Shown here in pieces: positions 29,060 to 39,173 of a stretch of 64,000 nucleotides of DNA. This DNA is from an uncultured Bacteroidales bacterium (GTDB lineage: Bacteria; Bacteroidota; Bacteroidia; Bacteroidales; UBA932): contig CAMYYI010000005.1 in the NCBI GenBank assembly GCA_947303465.1, positions 20,859 to 84,858 on the forward strand. Direction: 5' to 3'. Positions within the stretch are counted from its first letter, which is position 1, and every line of letters starts with the position of its first letter. The notes under the pieces were generated by a model that was not told the origin of the DNA, searched no databases, and saw only the letters and a program-made list of their open reading frames with translations. The translations under genes and the position numbers were made by a program.

Positions 29060-30976
29060 ATGGAAAAAGAATTGCTTACCATAATCGACTTCGTGGATCA
29101 CTACGCCGCCATTTACGGCAGTGATACCTTCCTCCGCGAGAAAGTCGGCGATACCTGGACTGAGACTTCATATGCAATGACCCGTGAGGAGGGTCGCATT
29201 TATGCCGCCGGATTCATGGCCCTGGGCCTGAAGAAAGGCGAAAAGGTGGCCCTGATTTCCGAAGGCCGCAACAAGTGGATATTCAGCGAACTCGGGGTCC
29301 TGTATGCGGGCGGCGTGGACGTTCCCCTGTCCTTCAAGCTGGAGTCCGATTACGACCTGACCTTCCGCATCAACCATTCCGATTCCCGCTTCATCATCGC
29401 ATCTGAAAGCCAGATAGACAAGGTGCGCCGCGTGCTTCCGCAGTGCCCGGCCATAGAAAAGGTCATAGTGCTTGACGACCTGCCCCTTAACGAGGGCGAG
29501 ATGTATGTGGGCGAGCTGCGCAGGATGGGTGAGGATTTCATTGCCGCGCATGCTGCGGAGCTGGAGGAACGCGTAGCGTCCGTGAAGCCTGGCGATTACG
29601 CCAATATTTCCTACACCTCCGGCACCACTGCCGATCCCAAGGGCATATTGCTTACCCATAACAACTACACGTCCAACATAGTGCAGTGTAATTCGGTGGT
29701 GAAGGTGAACAGGGGAGACGTGATGCTCATCATTACGCCTCTGGACCACTGCTTCGCGCACGTTGCCGGATTCTACTTCATGATGTCAAACGGCGGCAGC
29801 ATCGCCACGGTGCCGGGAGGCAAGAACGCCATCACCATGCTGCGCAATATCCCCATGGCCATACGCGAGACGCGTCCCCACCTGATGCTCTCCGTCCCCG
29901 CCATCTCCAGGAACTTCCGTAAGAACATAGAGGCCGGCATCAAGAAGAAAGGACCCAAGGTACAGAAGCTCTACGAGTTCGCACTGGATAACGCCATCAA
30001 ATACAACCGCGAGTATTACAACATGGGCAAGCCCTGCTGGAAACTCTGGTGGCGCAAGCCTGTAAAGGATCTCATGGACAAACTGGTCTTCAAGGGAGTC
30101 CGAGAGAGTTTCGGCGGCCGCCTGCAGTTCTTCATCGGAGGCGGCGCACTGCTGGATATCGAGCTGCAGCGCTACTTCTGCGCCATTGGCATGCCTATCT
30201 TCCAGGGTTACGGTCTTACGGAGGCCACCCCGGTGATCTGCGCCAACTCCGTCGGTCACGCCCGCTTCGGTTCCTCAGGCCGCACCGTGCAACCCATGGA
30301 TATCAAGATATGCGGGGAAGACGGCGCCGAGTTGCCTCTTGGCAAGACCGGCGAGATAGTTATCCGCGGCGGCAACGTCATGGCCGGATACTGGAAGAAT
30401 CCAGAGGCTACCGCCGCCACCATAGTGGACGGCTGGCTGCATACCGGCGACCGCGGCTACCTCTGCAAGGAGGATCCCCGTTACCTCTATGTGACCGGAC
30501 GTTTCAAGAGCCTGCTCATCTCATCCGACGGCGAGAAGTATTCCCCTGAGGGTTACGAGGACAGCCTGGCCGACGGCTCAAAGTTTATTGACGCATCCGT
30601 CCTCTACAACAACCAGAGTCCCTGGACCGTCGTGCTGGTAATACCCAACAAGGCGGCTCTTGCCGAGGCGGTGCAGGCAAAGGGCCTGGATCCCGCATCG
30701 GATGCAGGACTCAAGGCCCAGCTGGACATCATCAAGGGTGAGGTGGACTCCTACCGTCCGGGCGGCCGTCATCAGGGCCTGTTCCCCGAGAAGTGGCTTC
30801 CTGCCGCCATCATAGTGGGCGAAACTCCATTTACCGAGCAGAACGGCATGCTCAACACCACTTCCAAGATGGTCCGCGGCAAGGTGGAGAAGTTCTATGC
30901 TGACCGCATAGAGTACGCCATGACCGCCGAGGGCAAGGACCTCTATAACGCAAAGAATTTAGAATCAATTAAATAG
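29060..30976 (+). CDS. Long-chain fatty acid--CoA ligase (AMP-binding)
   Basis: ATP-dependent acyl activation, adenylate-forming superfamily. The AMP-binding P-loop is YTSGTTADPKGILLTHNN near residue 190. The A5 motif is GYGLTEATPVI, and the adenylate Asp segment is WLHTGDRGYL with VTGRFKSLLISSDGEKY following. 638 residues is the normal size for Bacteroidota FadD-like ligases. The N-terminus MEKELLTIIDFVDHYAAIYG is typical. It is 4 bp after the second deoxynucleoside kinase and 8 bp before the MFS gene, so it may share their transcript, though no functional link is evident. Confidence 0.92.
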   Translation: MEKELLTIIDFVDHYAAIYGSDTFLREKVGDTWTETSYAMTREEGRIYAAGFMALGLKKGEKVALISEGRNKWIFSELGVLYAGGVDVPLSFKLESDYDLTFRINHSDSRFIIASESQIDKVRRVLPQCPAIEKVIVLDDLPLNEGEMYVGELRRMGEDFIAAHAAELEERVASVKPGDYANISYTSGTTADPKGILLTHNNYTSNIVQCNSVVKVNRGDVMLIITPLDHCFAHVAGFYFMMSNGGSIATVPGGKNAITMLRNIPMAIRETRPHLMLSVPAISRNFRKNIEAGIKKKGPKVQKLYEFALDNAIKYNREYYNMGKPCWKLWWRKPVKDLMDKLVFKGVRESFGGRLQFFIGGGALLDIELQRYFCAIGMPIFQGYGLTEATPVICANSVGHARFGSSGRTVQPMDIKICGEDGAELPLGKTGEIVIRGGNVMAGYWKNPEATAATIVDGWLHTGDRGYLCKEDPRYLYVTGRFKSLLISSDGEKYSPEGYEDSLADGSKFIDASVLYNNQSPWTVVLVIPNKAALAEAVQAKGLDPASDAGLKAQLDIIKGEVDSYRPGGRHQGLFPEKWLPAAIIVGETPFTEQNGMLNTTSKMVRGKVEKFYADRIEYAMTAEGKDLYNAKNLESIK

Positions 30977-30984
30977 CAGTACTT

Positions 30985-32244
30985 ATGACCAAAACTAATG
31001 CCAGCAAGAGCTACACACCTGCCATTGCGGTGTGCTTTGCGCTCTTCTTCATGATTGCATTCGTCACCAACCTCGCAGGCTCCATGGGAGTCGTGGTGAC
31101 TAACCAGTTTGGCGCCAGCAAGGCCCTCAGCCAACTCGGAACTCTTGCCAACTTCATCGCTTATGCCTGTATGGGTATCCCTGCAGGTATAATTCTGCGC
31201 CGTAAAGGCTATAAGTTCACCGCCCTGGCCGCCGTTATCGTCGGCTTCATCGGCGTGGGAATCCAGTTCCTTTCCGGATATGCCGAGAGCTTCGCTGTCT
31301 ATGTGGCCGGTGCCTTTGTGGCCGGTTTCTCCATGTGTATGCTGAACATTGTGGTGAACCCCATGCTCAACACCCTCGGCGGTGGCGGCAACAAGGGTAA
31401 CCAGCTGATCCAGTGGGGCGGTTCCTGCAACTCCATCGGAGGTACGATAGCTCCCTTCCTGGTGGGCTGGCTCGTCGGCGGTTCCATCCAGGATGCCACC
31501 GTTGCCAAGGCTGCGCCCGTCATGATTATCGCCATGGTGATTTTCGCCATTGCATTCGTGGTTATTTCCCTTACCAAGATTCCCGAGCCTCATATGGAGA
31601 CTCCCGAGGAGAAGGCCGCCCGTCTTGCAGGCAACAAGGTCAAGGATCCGTACAGCCCGCTGTCTTTCCGTCACTTCGTGCTCGGCGCCATCGCCATTTT
31701 CTTCTATGTGGGTATCGAGGTGGGTATTCCCAACACCGCCAACATCCACTTCTCAGGTATCGAGTGGGTGGGCCCTGCACTTACCGGAACCCTTATCAGT
31801 GCGTACTGGCTCAGCATGCTTGTCGGCCGTCTTGTCGGTGCTTCTGTGGGAGCAAAAGTGTCCAGTAAGACCATGCTCCTCTGCACCTCATCGCTGGCTA
31901 TCATCTTTATCCTTATAGCGATGTTCATACCTGAGTCTGCGGTTATCGGAAAGATTCCTGTCAGCCTGCTCTTCCTTGCCCTTTGCGGCCTCTGCACCTC
32001 CATCATGTGGGGCTCCATTTTCAACCTCTCGACCGAGGGTCTCGGCAAATACACTGCAGCAGCTTCCGGTATCTTCATGACCCTGGTATGCGGCGGCGGT
32101 ATCATCCCCTTCGTGCAGAACGCACTGGCAGATGTCATCGGCTCTCTCCAGAGCTACTGGGTGATTGTGGCCTGCCTGGCGTACCTTATTTTCTACGCCG
32201 TCCTGGGCAGCAGGAACGTGAACAAGGACATCCCTGTGGAGTAG
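30985..32244 (+). CDS. MFS sugar transporter
   Basis: Major-facilitator protein with 12 predicted helices over 419 residues. The half-to-half pattern and AACMGIPAGIILRRKGYK-like loop (YACMGIPAGIILRRKGYKFT) after the second helix fit the FucP/glucose-galactose permease group, as do GGSCNSIGGTIAPFLVGWLV and the large glycine-rich central region. It lies 4 bp upstream of a ROK sugar kinase gene, so the pair probably imports and phosphorylates a hexose such as glucose. The exact sugar is inferred from context only. Confidence 0.87.
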   Translation: MTKTNASKSYTPAIAVCFALFFMIAFVTNLAGSMGVVVTNQFGASKALSQLGTLANFIAYACMGIPAGIILRRKGYKFTALAAVIVGFIGVGIQFLSGYAESFAVYVAGAFVAGFSMCMLNIVVNPMLNTLGGGGNKGNQLIQWGGSCNSIGGTIAPFLVGWLVGGSIQDATVAKAAPVMIIAMVIFAIAFVVISLTKIPEPHMETPEEKAARLAGNKVKDPYSPLSFRHFVLGAIAIFFYVGIEVGIPNTANIHFSGIEWVGPALTGTLISAYWLSMLVGRLVGASVGAKVSSKTMLLCTSSLAIIFILIAMFIPESAVIGKIPVSLLFLALCGLCTSIMWGSIFNLSTEGLGKYTAAASGIFMTLVCGGGIIPFVQNALADVIGSLQSYWVIVACLAYLIFYAVLGSRNVNKDIPVE

Positions 32245-32248
32245 CAGC

Positions 32249-33208
32249 ATGGAACAGCCTTACGTATTAGGAGTTGACATTGGCGGCCAGACCGCAAAAT
32301 GCGGCGTAGTCAATGCCCGCGGCGAGGTCCTCGCCCAGACTATCCTGGTGTCCAATACCCAGAAGGACGCTCCTTCCTTCGTAGAAGCCCTGGCCTCCAC
32401 GCTCAAGAAGCTTATGGCAGACGCCGGCCTTGAGGGGCAGGTGCGCGGCATAGGCGTTGGAGCTCCCAACGGCAACTATTATACCGGTGAGATTAAGGAT
32501 GCCCCCAACCTCACCTGGGCCAGGGCCAAGAACGTGCCCTTCGCCAGCATGCTCTCCGAGGCTATGGACGGCATGCCCGTCGCCCTTACCAACGACGCCA
32601 ACGCTGCCGCAGTGGGAGAAATGACCTACGGTGCGGCACGCGGCCTGAAGGATTTCATCATGATTACCCTCGGTACCGGTGTCGGAAGCGGCATAGTGAT
32701 CGGCGGCAACGTGCTTTATGGTCACGACGGATTTGCCGGCGAGCTCGGACACACCTGCGCCGTACGCGGCGGGCGTGTCTGCGGATGCGGAAAACAGGGT
32801 TGCCTTGAGGCTTACTGTTCCGCAATAGGTGTTGCGCGCACGGCAGTCGAGTGGCTGGAGCAGCATCCGGAGGAGTCATCGCTCCTGCGCCTGCGCGAGA
32901 ACGTTACCTCAAAGGATGTGTTCGAGGCAGCAAAGGCGGGGGACAAGGCGGCAAAGGAGATATTCGACTTTACCGGCACACTCCTGGGCCGCAGTTTCGC
33001 CGACTTCATAGCTTTCTCCGCCCCCGAGGCCATAGTGCTGTTCGGAGGTCTGGCCCGTGCCAAGGATTTCCTGTACGAGCCTATCGTGAAGGCCATGAAC
33101 GAGAACCTGCTGGCAATATGGAAGGATAAGGTGAAGATCCTGTTCTCCAGCCTTTCCGAGTCGGATGCCGCCATACTGGGCGCTTCCGCACTTGCATGGA
33201 ATTTATAA
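32249..33208 (+). CDS. ROK family sugar kinase (glucokinase-like)
   Basis: Cytoplasmic hexose kinase. N-terminal phosphate-1 motif VLGVDIGGQTAKCGVV, catalytic Asp in LTNDANAAAVGE, phosphate-2 motif ITLGTGVGSGIV, and the ROK zinc signature CGCGKQGCLEAYCS with its preceding ELGHTC. There is no N-terminal helix-turn-helix, so it is an enzyme rather than a ROK repressor. 319 residues. Tight coupling to the MFS transporter gene (4-bp gap) supports glucose or a related hexose as substrate. Confidence 0.92.
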   Translation: MEQPYVLGVDIGGQTAKCGVVNARGEVLAQTILVSNTQKDAPSFVEALASTLKKLMADAGLEGQVRGIGVGAPNGNYYTGEIKDAPNLTWARAKNVPFASMLSEAMDGMPVALTNDANAAAVGEMTYGAARGLKDFIMITLGTGVGSGIVIGGNVLYGHDGFAGELGHTCAVRGGRVCGCGKQGCLEAYCSAIGVARTAVEWLEQHPEESSLLRLRENVTSKDVFEAAKAGDKAAKEIFDFTGTLLGRSFADFIAFSAPEAIVLFGGLARAKDFLYEPIVKAMNENLLAIWKDKVKILFSSLSESDAAILGASALAWNL

Positions 33209-33236
33209 TCTATTTTATTTATTTATATTGTTTAAA

Positions 33237-34043
33237 ATGAAAACTGCAAAATTCTTTTTCGCACTCGTACTGGGTGCAATGGTTTTTGCCTGTACTCCCA
33301 AGCCGGTAGAGCCCGCTGTGGATGGTGAAGAGGCAAAGGAAGGCGTTGAAGAAGCTGTCAAGACACTCAAGGATTATACCCCCACCAGGGCGGAGATCGA
33401 CACCGTGAGCTATCTGCTCGGCGTCAATTTCGGAAGCTTCCTGAAGGGATACAATTTCGGTGACGTCAACTACTCCAAGATGATTGCCGGTATCAAGGAC
33501 TTCGTGAAGGCCGAGGGCGATTATCGTGATCCCGACTTCAACAGCCAGTTCAAGGTGAGCCCCGAGCGCATCAACGACGTATTCAACGCATATCTCGAGA
33601 AGAGGCACAACTACACCCTCCTCGCCAACAAGGAGAAGGGAGACAAGTTCCTTGCCGCCAATCGCAAGAAAGCAGGTGTTGAAGAGACCGAGTCCGGCCT
33701 GCAGTACAAGATCATCGAGCCCGGTAACGACGTCAAGCCTTCACCCGAGGATACTGTTTGGGTAAGGTATAAGGGCACCCATATCGATGGCAAGGTGTTC
33801 GACGAGACTGCCGAGGATGCAGACGCCACCCGCTTCACCCTGAAGGGCGTTATCGCCGGTTGGACCGAGGGCCTGCAGCTCATCGGTGAAGGTGGCCAGA
33901 TCGAGCTTTACGTTCCTGCTGACCTCGCTTATGGCGAGCAGGGCCGTCCCGGTATCGATCCTAACTCCACCCTTATTTTCGACGTTACTCTGGAGAAGGT
34001 CGGTAAATTCGTTCCCGCTCCCGAGGAGCCCGAGAAGAAATAA
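33237..34043 (+). CDS. FKBP-type peptidyl-prolyl isomerase lipoprotein
   Basis: Envelope folding factor. ATG 33237 (MKTAKFFFALVLGAMVFACT) starts a lipoprotein signal with the lipid Cys at 19; an upstream in-frame ATG would add unrelated residues overlapping the ROK gene. The N-terminal FKBP helical domain covers about 45-150 (DTVSYLLGVNFGSFLKGYNF). The FKBP domain follows with GLQYKIIEPGND, VRYKGTHIDGKVFDET, VIAGWTEGLQLIGEGG and PADLAYGEQGRPG. 268 residues. It is followed by a strong terminator. Confidence 0.92.
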   Translation: MKTAKFFFALVLGAMVFACTPKPVEPAVDGEEAKEGVEEAVKTLKDYTPTRAEIDTVSYLLGVNFGSFLKGYNFGDVNYSKMIAGIKDFVKAEGDYRDPDFNSQFKVSPERINDVFNAYLEKRHNYTLLANKEKGDKFLAANRKKAGVEETESGLQYKIIEPGNDVKPSPEDTVWVRYKGTHIDGKVFDETAEDADATRFTLKGVIAGWTEGLQLIGEGGQIELYVPADLAYGEQGRPGIDPNSTLIFDVTLEKVGKFVPAPEEPEKK

Positions 34044-34063
34044 TCTTACTTCTTATTAATAAA

Positions 34064-34097
34064 AATCAGGCGGCCCGCGAGGACCGCCTGATTTTTT
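34064..34097. terminator. Strong bidirectional rho-independent terminator
   Basis: AATCAGGCGGCCC, a 4-nt loop, GGACCGCCTGATT, then TTTTTT on the plus strand and a matching T run on the minus strand. It lies between the convergent FKBP and FN3/GLUG lipoprotein genes and can end both transcripts. Confidence 0.9.
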
Positions 34098-34115
34098 GTG
34101 CTATGTCAACGCAGT

Positions 34116-37100
34116 CTATTTGACTACGTTGACTTCAGTAATGGAGTTGCCGTTGTCGAGGGCGCAGACCGGCAGGGCTGCCGCACCACCCTTGATGGTG
34201 AACGGAGCGCCGTCGGCACCGAGAGTCAGTATGTTGGTTCCGGCATTGCGGAAGCGTCCGAGTACTGCAGCCTTGGAGGTGGAAGCACCTTCTACGTTGC
34301 AGTTCACGGTACACCCGGCCCAGGTCCTCGGATCGGCGCCGAAGCCGCCTACGAAGCCACCGACAAATGAACCTGCAGCAGCGCTGGAAACATCACCGGT
34401 GTTCTCGCAGTCGGTAATGTTAGCATTGGCATAACCAATGAGGCCGCCGATTTCGGATTCCTTGCCGGCAGTGTCAGAGGTGTATGAACTTGCATTCACA
34501 ACCTTGCCACTGTTCTTGGTGTTCTTCATGGTGCCGTTGAAGGCAGCTGCGATACCACCGAGCACCAGAGGATCCTCCATGTTGGCAGTGACGCTTCCGG
34601 AGTTGGAGCAGTCTTCCATGGTAATGCCGCCGCTGTAAGAGCCCATGAGGCCTCCCAGATAAGAGAGCGTACCAGCAGTGGTGAACACGTTGGAGAGAGA
34701 CAGGTTACCGCTGTTGTGGCAGTTCTTGATAGTCGTGCCCTTGGCAATGATACCTGTAATACCTCCGATATAGTGCTGCTGTTTCTGTGAACTGTTGTTA
34801 TCCTTGTCTGCATCAACACTGAGGTCTCCCTTGCTGGAGCAATTGGTCATATTACCGCTGCTGAGACCGGAAATACCGCCGGCCATGATCCACCTTGTAC
34901 CACACTTGATGCTGATGCTGGCGTTGTTATGGCAATTCTCGATATTGGCAGTAAGGGCGCCGACCACACCGCCGAAGCACATCTTGGGACCGCCGCTTGA
35001 AGCCATGCAGGGATTCAGAACGAGAGGAGACTCGTTGGTGCAGTTGGAAACGGTCACGTCCATTTCGATGGTGTTGTCAATCTTGGTGTAGTTGTCGGCA
35101 ACGGTGATGAACGGACCGGCACCGCCGAACACGCCGCCGTATGCGGAGTAGTCGGTGTTACCACCGCTCTGCGCAAGTGCTGTACCGCCTGCAAGGGCGC
35201 CGTCGATGGAGATGGTGCCGTAGTTATGGCAGTCTGATGCATTGCCGGTCACGTAGCCCGCGACACCACCGAAGCTGGCGTCTGTAGCAGCAGTGGTCTT
35301 GTTGCCGATATAGGAAATCGAACCGTAGTTGTTGCAAGCCTTGACCTGGCCTTCGATGATACCGGCAACGCCTCCGAATGCGGGATAGCTTCCGGAACCG
35401 CCGGCAGGATAAGACCACTCGAGTTTACCCCTGTTGGTACAGCCCTCAACCGTTCCGTGATTGGTAGGAGCACCTTCCACAGAAGGAGTCTGTCCTATGA
35501 CACCGCCTATACCGAATTTCTTCATCTGGCCGGAGGCACCGCTGAATACGAACTTCACGGATCCCTCGTTCACGCAGTCTTTCACAATCACTTTGCCCTC
35601 CATGTCAGCATGACCGACTCGGGCGGCTACGCCTGCAATGGCGCTGCAGCTCTTGGAGTTGGTGGTCAGTTCAACGTCGATGGAGCCTGTGAACTTACAG
35701 CCTTCTACGTATCCCTTTGATGATTGACCGACCACGCCGGCGCAGAAGATACGTCCTGCGTCACCGGACTTGACGGTAATCTTACCTGCAACGTTGCAAT
35801 TCAGAATCTGGCCATTGGACTTGGAAGCGATAAAGGCCAAGCCCGTTTCGTCGGGTATTGCCTCTGTCCAGTTGATGGAGCTGCCTGCATCGATGTTGAG
35901 GTTCTTGACGACAGCGGTCTCCTCCAGCTGGGCAAACAGGGCGTTGCCGATGCTGAGGTTCTTGATGGTCTTGCCGTTGCCGTCGAAGACTCCTGCGAAC
36001 TTGGGAGCAGGTGTTACTACCTGGCCCTTGAGGTCGAGATCGGAAGCGAGGGTGATGACATCGGAATCCTGGCAGAATTCAGCAGCGTCGGACAGCCATG
36101 ACACGAAGTCGGAAGCATCCTCGATGTTCAGAGGATAGGTAAAGGAAAGGGCCGGGGTGATAAATCCGAACGGTGCGGAATACTTGCCCTCGTTGCCGCC
36201 TGTTCCAAGAGCCTTGATGCGAATCTCGAATCTTGTGGCAGGACGGAGACCGGTAACGGTATAGGGAGAAGACTCGGCATCTCCGGAGTCAATCCAGTCT
36301 GCATCACCCATCTTCCTGTACTCGACATGATAGCCGGTAGCTTTTTCCACAGCACTCCAGCTTACCTCTGCAGTCTTTGCAGTGGGAACCACGCTGGAAA
36401 TGACCGGAGCTGCAAGGTTGACTTCCTCAAGGGTGGATTCGTTAACAGTATCCGAATAACCGGATCCTACTGTAGAGTAAGACTTGATGCGGAAGTTGTA
36501 GTCGGTTCCGTGCTCCAGTCCCTCGATGCGGCACTTGGGCTCGGTTACCTGAGGAACCTTTGTCCATTCCTCGTCTGTCTTCTTCTTGTACTCGACAACA
36601 TACCACTCGGCATCCTCGACGGGATCCCAGGTGAGTTCTACATAATTATACATTATGGTGACTACGATGTTGGTCGGGGCCGCGAGCGTAACGCCGGAGC
36701 TGCTGCCGCTGTCACCGTCGGGATCAACGTATTCGGAAGGATCGAATTCGGCTTCAACGGTATGGTTGGAGGCGCTGGCATTTGCTGTACCTACCAGATA
36801 CTGCCTGAAGTTTCCGGAGGTAAGGAGAGTCTTCTTTCCGCCGAATGTAATGGCACCCTTGACCTTGGGAGTTGCGATGGGCACGCTGGCTGAGGTTCCG
36901 TTATAGAAACCGATGAGCATGCCGGTATGGGCGTTTTCGCCCTCCGGATTTATGACGGAGGCCGCAACGGAGCAGCCCTCAAAACCGCCGGACTTGGCGG
37001 AGTTGCCCAGGTTGCCGACCATTGCTGAAACTCCGAATTCGCTGGGTACCGAGGACTGGACCTTGCCGCAGCTGGTGCACTTGGTGATCTTGAAACCGTT

Positions 37101-39173
37101 GGAAGAGAATCCGGAGATGCCTCCCAATGCAGAGCTGGCAGAACCTGTCTCCAGTATGACTTCGCCGGAGCTTACACAGCTGGTGACTGTGCCGGAACCG
37201 CCATGGATACCGCCGATACGGGCTTTCACAGTACCGTTCAGGATAACCTTGCCGGTGAATTTGCAGTTGGTGGTCTTGTTGGCCCTTCCGGTCGTTTCTG
37301 AACCGGGCCAGCCCACTATACCGCCTGCTGTGGAGTTGGAACCGCCCTTGTCGAAGTTCTCCAGGCTTACAATACCGTTACATTCGCACCCGTCGTAGTT
37401 GGTGGCCGACTGGTCGGGCGAGCCGGGGAACCAGTCGCCGCCGCCGATACCGCCGATACACATAAGGAAGGTGCCTGAAGAGGCTGAACTGCTGGAGGTG
37501 AGCATACTGGCGGTAAGGGAACCGTTATGCTTGCAGTTCTTGATGAGACCCCAGGGGTTTGCGATAACACCTGCCGCCTGGATACGCTCTACGGTGGTGG
37601 TGTACTTGTCCTGGTTGGAGAATTTCATCACCACGTTGCCCTCGTTTACGCAATTGGTAAGCATTGCTTCCTCGGGTTTCTCCGAGTATGAGTATGCTGC
37701 GATACCGCCCACTGCAGGAGTGGCACCCTTGGAAGAACCTGATACCTTGCCGATAGCAGTCTCATAGTGCTCGCCATAACCTCCGCAGTAGAGCGCATTG
37801 AGGGTTACGCCTCCGTTATTGGTACAGTCTTCGGCAGTGCCGTCGATGAATCCGGCGATACCGGCAACAGCGGGGGCATGTACCGAATTGGTGACATTGA
37901 AGGAGACATTTCCGTCATTCACGCAGCCCTTCAGGGATCCTGAGTTGACGGAAGCAAAGCCTCCGATGCAGGCACGGGAATTATGCGTGTCTGCGTTTAC
38001 GGCCACATCGCCGCCATTGGTACAGTTGATAATCTTACCGTCGTTGCGGCAGACGAATCCGCCTATGTAAAGGTCGGCGTCAGCCTCGGTATTGTGGGTG
38101 ATATTAACTTTTGAGGAACAATTCTCGATGGTTCCCTTATTTATATTGACAAATGCACCGGTCTCGGGCATTGCTCCGGTAACGGTGTAATCACCCTCGA
38201 TATTAATGTTCTTAATGGTGCCTTCATTCTGGAAGATGAAGGTGGAGGTGACACCCTTGACAGTATGCCCGCCGCCGTCGAGAGTACCCATGAGGGGCTC
38301 GTCCATCGCCGTGAATGCAGCACCGGCGAGATCGATGTCTTCAGTGAGGGAGTAGACGTCGTTGACGTCAACCTCTACCACGCCGCCCTCGAGCCACGCA
38401 AGCAACTCATCTGCGGTTGCCATCTCCTTGGGATAGGAGCCGGGTTGACGCGTCTTCACTGTAATAACGTCGCAATAGGCTGACATGCCTTCAGGCGTGT
38501 CGCACTTTGCCCGTACGTTGTACTCGGTAAGAGAAGGCAAACCGTTTATTTTGGTCTGCTTGTCATTGGGCCCGAATTCCAGTACGGTCCAGTCGGATGC
38601 GGTGGCGAGTTTATACTCTACGAAGTACTTGGTGGCTCCGTCCACGGGATCCCATTTAACAATGAGTCCTGTAGATGTAGGGGTTACCTTGTAAACGTAG
38701 GGGAACTCTACGCCTTCCGAGATAAAGCCGCGGCCCACTTTGTAAATGGCGGGGTTGCCGGCTTCGTCACATACCCAGGTCCAGTCTGAATAAACCGATT
38801 TGGGATAGTTGGCACGGACACGTACATAGTATTTATCTCCGACCTTCTGTCCGTTCAGGGTCGCGGTATAGTCCGTCTTGCCGCTCTCGGCCTGTACGGT
38901 TATACCCTTGGAAGGGTCGTACATATCCACTCCATGGCCTTCCTTGTTGAGGGAGAGCTGAACGGAGAAGGATGTAGCCCCTGCTGCGACAGCGCTGGCG
39001 CCGGACCACGAAATCGTGATCGACTTGCTGTCGTGCTTGAATTCTCCATAAGTGAGATCCGTAATGCCCGGCTTGGTGAGGTCGATGCCCCCCTCATAGT
39101 GCTCCTTTGTACAGGAGGTAAAGAAGAGAGCGGCCAGGGCAAGCGCGGACGCCAGGATTTTGATTGATTTCAT
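34116..39173 (-). CDS. Giant surface lipoprotein with FN3 domains and GLUG-like beta-helix repeats
   Basis: 1685 residues with lipoprotein signal MKSIKILASALALAALFFTS then Cys. The architecture is duplicated. Two FN3-like domains (about 35-140 and 145-240; for example GLIVKWDPVDGATKYFVEYK) precede a long repeat region (about 255-820). Then two more FN3 domains (about 828-1010; YVELTWDPVEDAEWYVVEYK, AEVSWSAVEKATGYHVEYRK) precede a second repeat region to the C-terminus. Each repeat region opens with an inside-out motif like DIDLAGAAFTAMDEPLMGTL-DGGGHTVKG and continues with 30-45 residue units of the form GGIAG...NCTNNG.V, typical of GLUG-type right-handed beta-helices. Probable glycan-binding or adhesive role on the cell surface. 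It is divergent from the SusC operon. Confidence 0.85.
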   Translation of the reverse strand: MKSIKILASALALAALFFTSCTKEHYEGGIDLTKPGITDLTYGEFKHDSKSITISWSGASAVAAGATSFSVQLSLNKEGHGVDMYDPSKGITVQAESGKTDYTATLNGQKVGDKYYVRVRANYPKSVYSDWTWVCDEAGNPAIYKVGRGFISEGVEFPYVYKVTPTSTGLIVKWDPVDGATKYFVEYKLATASDWTVLEFGPNDKQTKINGLPSLTEYNVRAKCDTPEGMSAYCDVITVKTRQPGSYPKEMATADELLAWLEGGVVEVDVNDVYSLTEDIDLAGAAFTAMDEPLMGTLDGGGHTVKGVTSTFIFQNEGTIKNINIEGDYTVTGAMPETGAFVNINKGTIENCSSKVNITHNTEADADLYIGGFVCRNDGKIINCTNGGDVAVNADTHNSRACIGGFASVNSGSLKGCVNDGNVSFNVTNSVHAPAVAGIAGFIDGTAEDCTNNGGVTLNALYCGGYGEHYETAIGKVSGSSKGATPAVGGIAAYSYSEKPEEAMLTNCVNEGNVVMKFSNQDKYTTTVERIQAAGVIANPWGLIKNCKHNGSLTASMLTSSSSASSGTFLMCIGGIGGGDWFPGSPDQSATNYDGCECNGIVSLENFDKGGSNSTAGGIVGWPGSETTGRANKTTNCKFTGKVILNGTVKARIGGIHGGSGTVTSCVSSGEVILETGSASSALGGISGFSSNGFKITKCTSCGKVQSSVPSEFGVSAMVGNLGNSAKSGGFEGCSVAASVINPEGENAHTGMLIGFYNGTSASVPIATPKVKGAITFGGKKTLLTSGNFRQYLVGTANASASNHTVEAEFDPSEYVDPDGDSGSSSGVTLAAPTNIVVTIMYNYVELTWDPVEDAEWYVVEYKKKTDEEWTKVPQVTEPKCRIEGLEHGTDYNFRIKSYSTVGSGYSDTVNESTLEEVNLAAPVISSVVPTAKTAEVSWSAVEKATGYHVEYRKMGDADWIDSGDAESSPYTVTGLRPATRFEIRIKALGTGGNEGKYSAPFGFITPALSFTYPLNIEDASDFVSWLSDAAEFCQDSDVITLASDLDLKGQVVTPAPKFAGVFDGNGKTIKNLSIGNALFAQLEETAVVKNLNIDAGSSINWTEAIPDETGLAFIASKSNGQILNCNVAGKITVKSGDAGRIFCAGVVGQSSKGYVEGCKFTGSIDVELTTNSKSCSAIAGVAARVGHADMEGKVIVKDCVNEGSVKFVFSGASGQMKKFGIGGVIGQTPSVEGAPTNHGTVEGCTNRGKLEWSYPAGGSGSYPAFGGVAGIIEGQVKACNNYGSISYIGNKTTAATDASFGGVAGYVTGNASDCHNYGTISIDGALAGGTALAQSGGNTDYSAYGGVFGGAGPFITVADNYTKIDNTIEMDVTVSNCTNESPLVLNPCMASSGGPKMCFGGVVGALTANIENCHNNASISIKCGTRWIMAGGISGLSSGNMTNCSSKGDLSVDADKDNNSSQKQQHYIGGITGIIAKGTTIKNCHNSGNLSLSNVFTTAGTLSYLGGLMGSYSGGITMEDCSNSGSVTANMEDPLVLGGIAAAFNGTMKNTKNSGKVVNASSYTSDTAGKESEIGGLIGYANANITDCENTGDVSSAAAGSFVGGFVGGFGADPRTWAGCTVNCNVEGASTSKAAVLGRFRNAGTNILTLGADGAPFTIKGGAAALPVCALDNGNSITEVNVVK

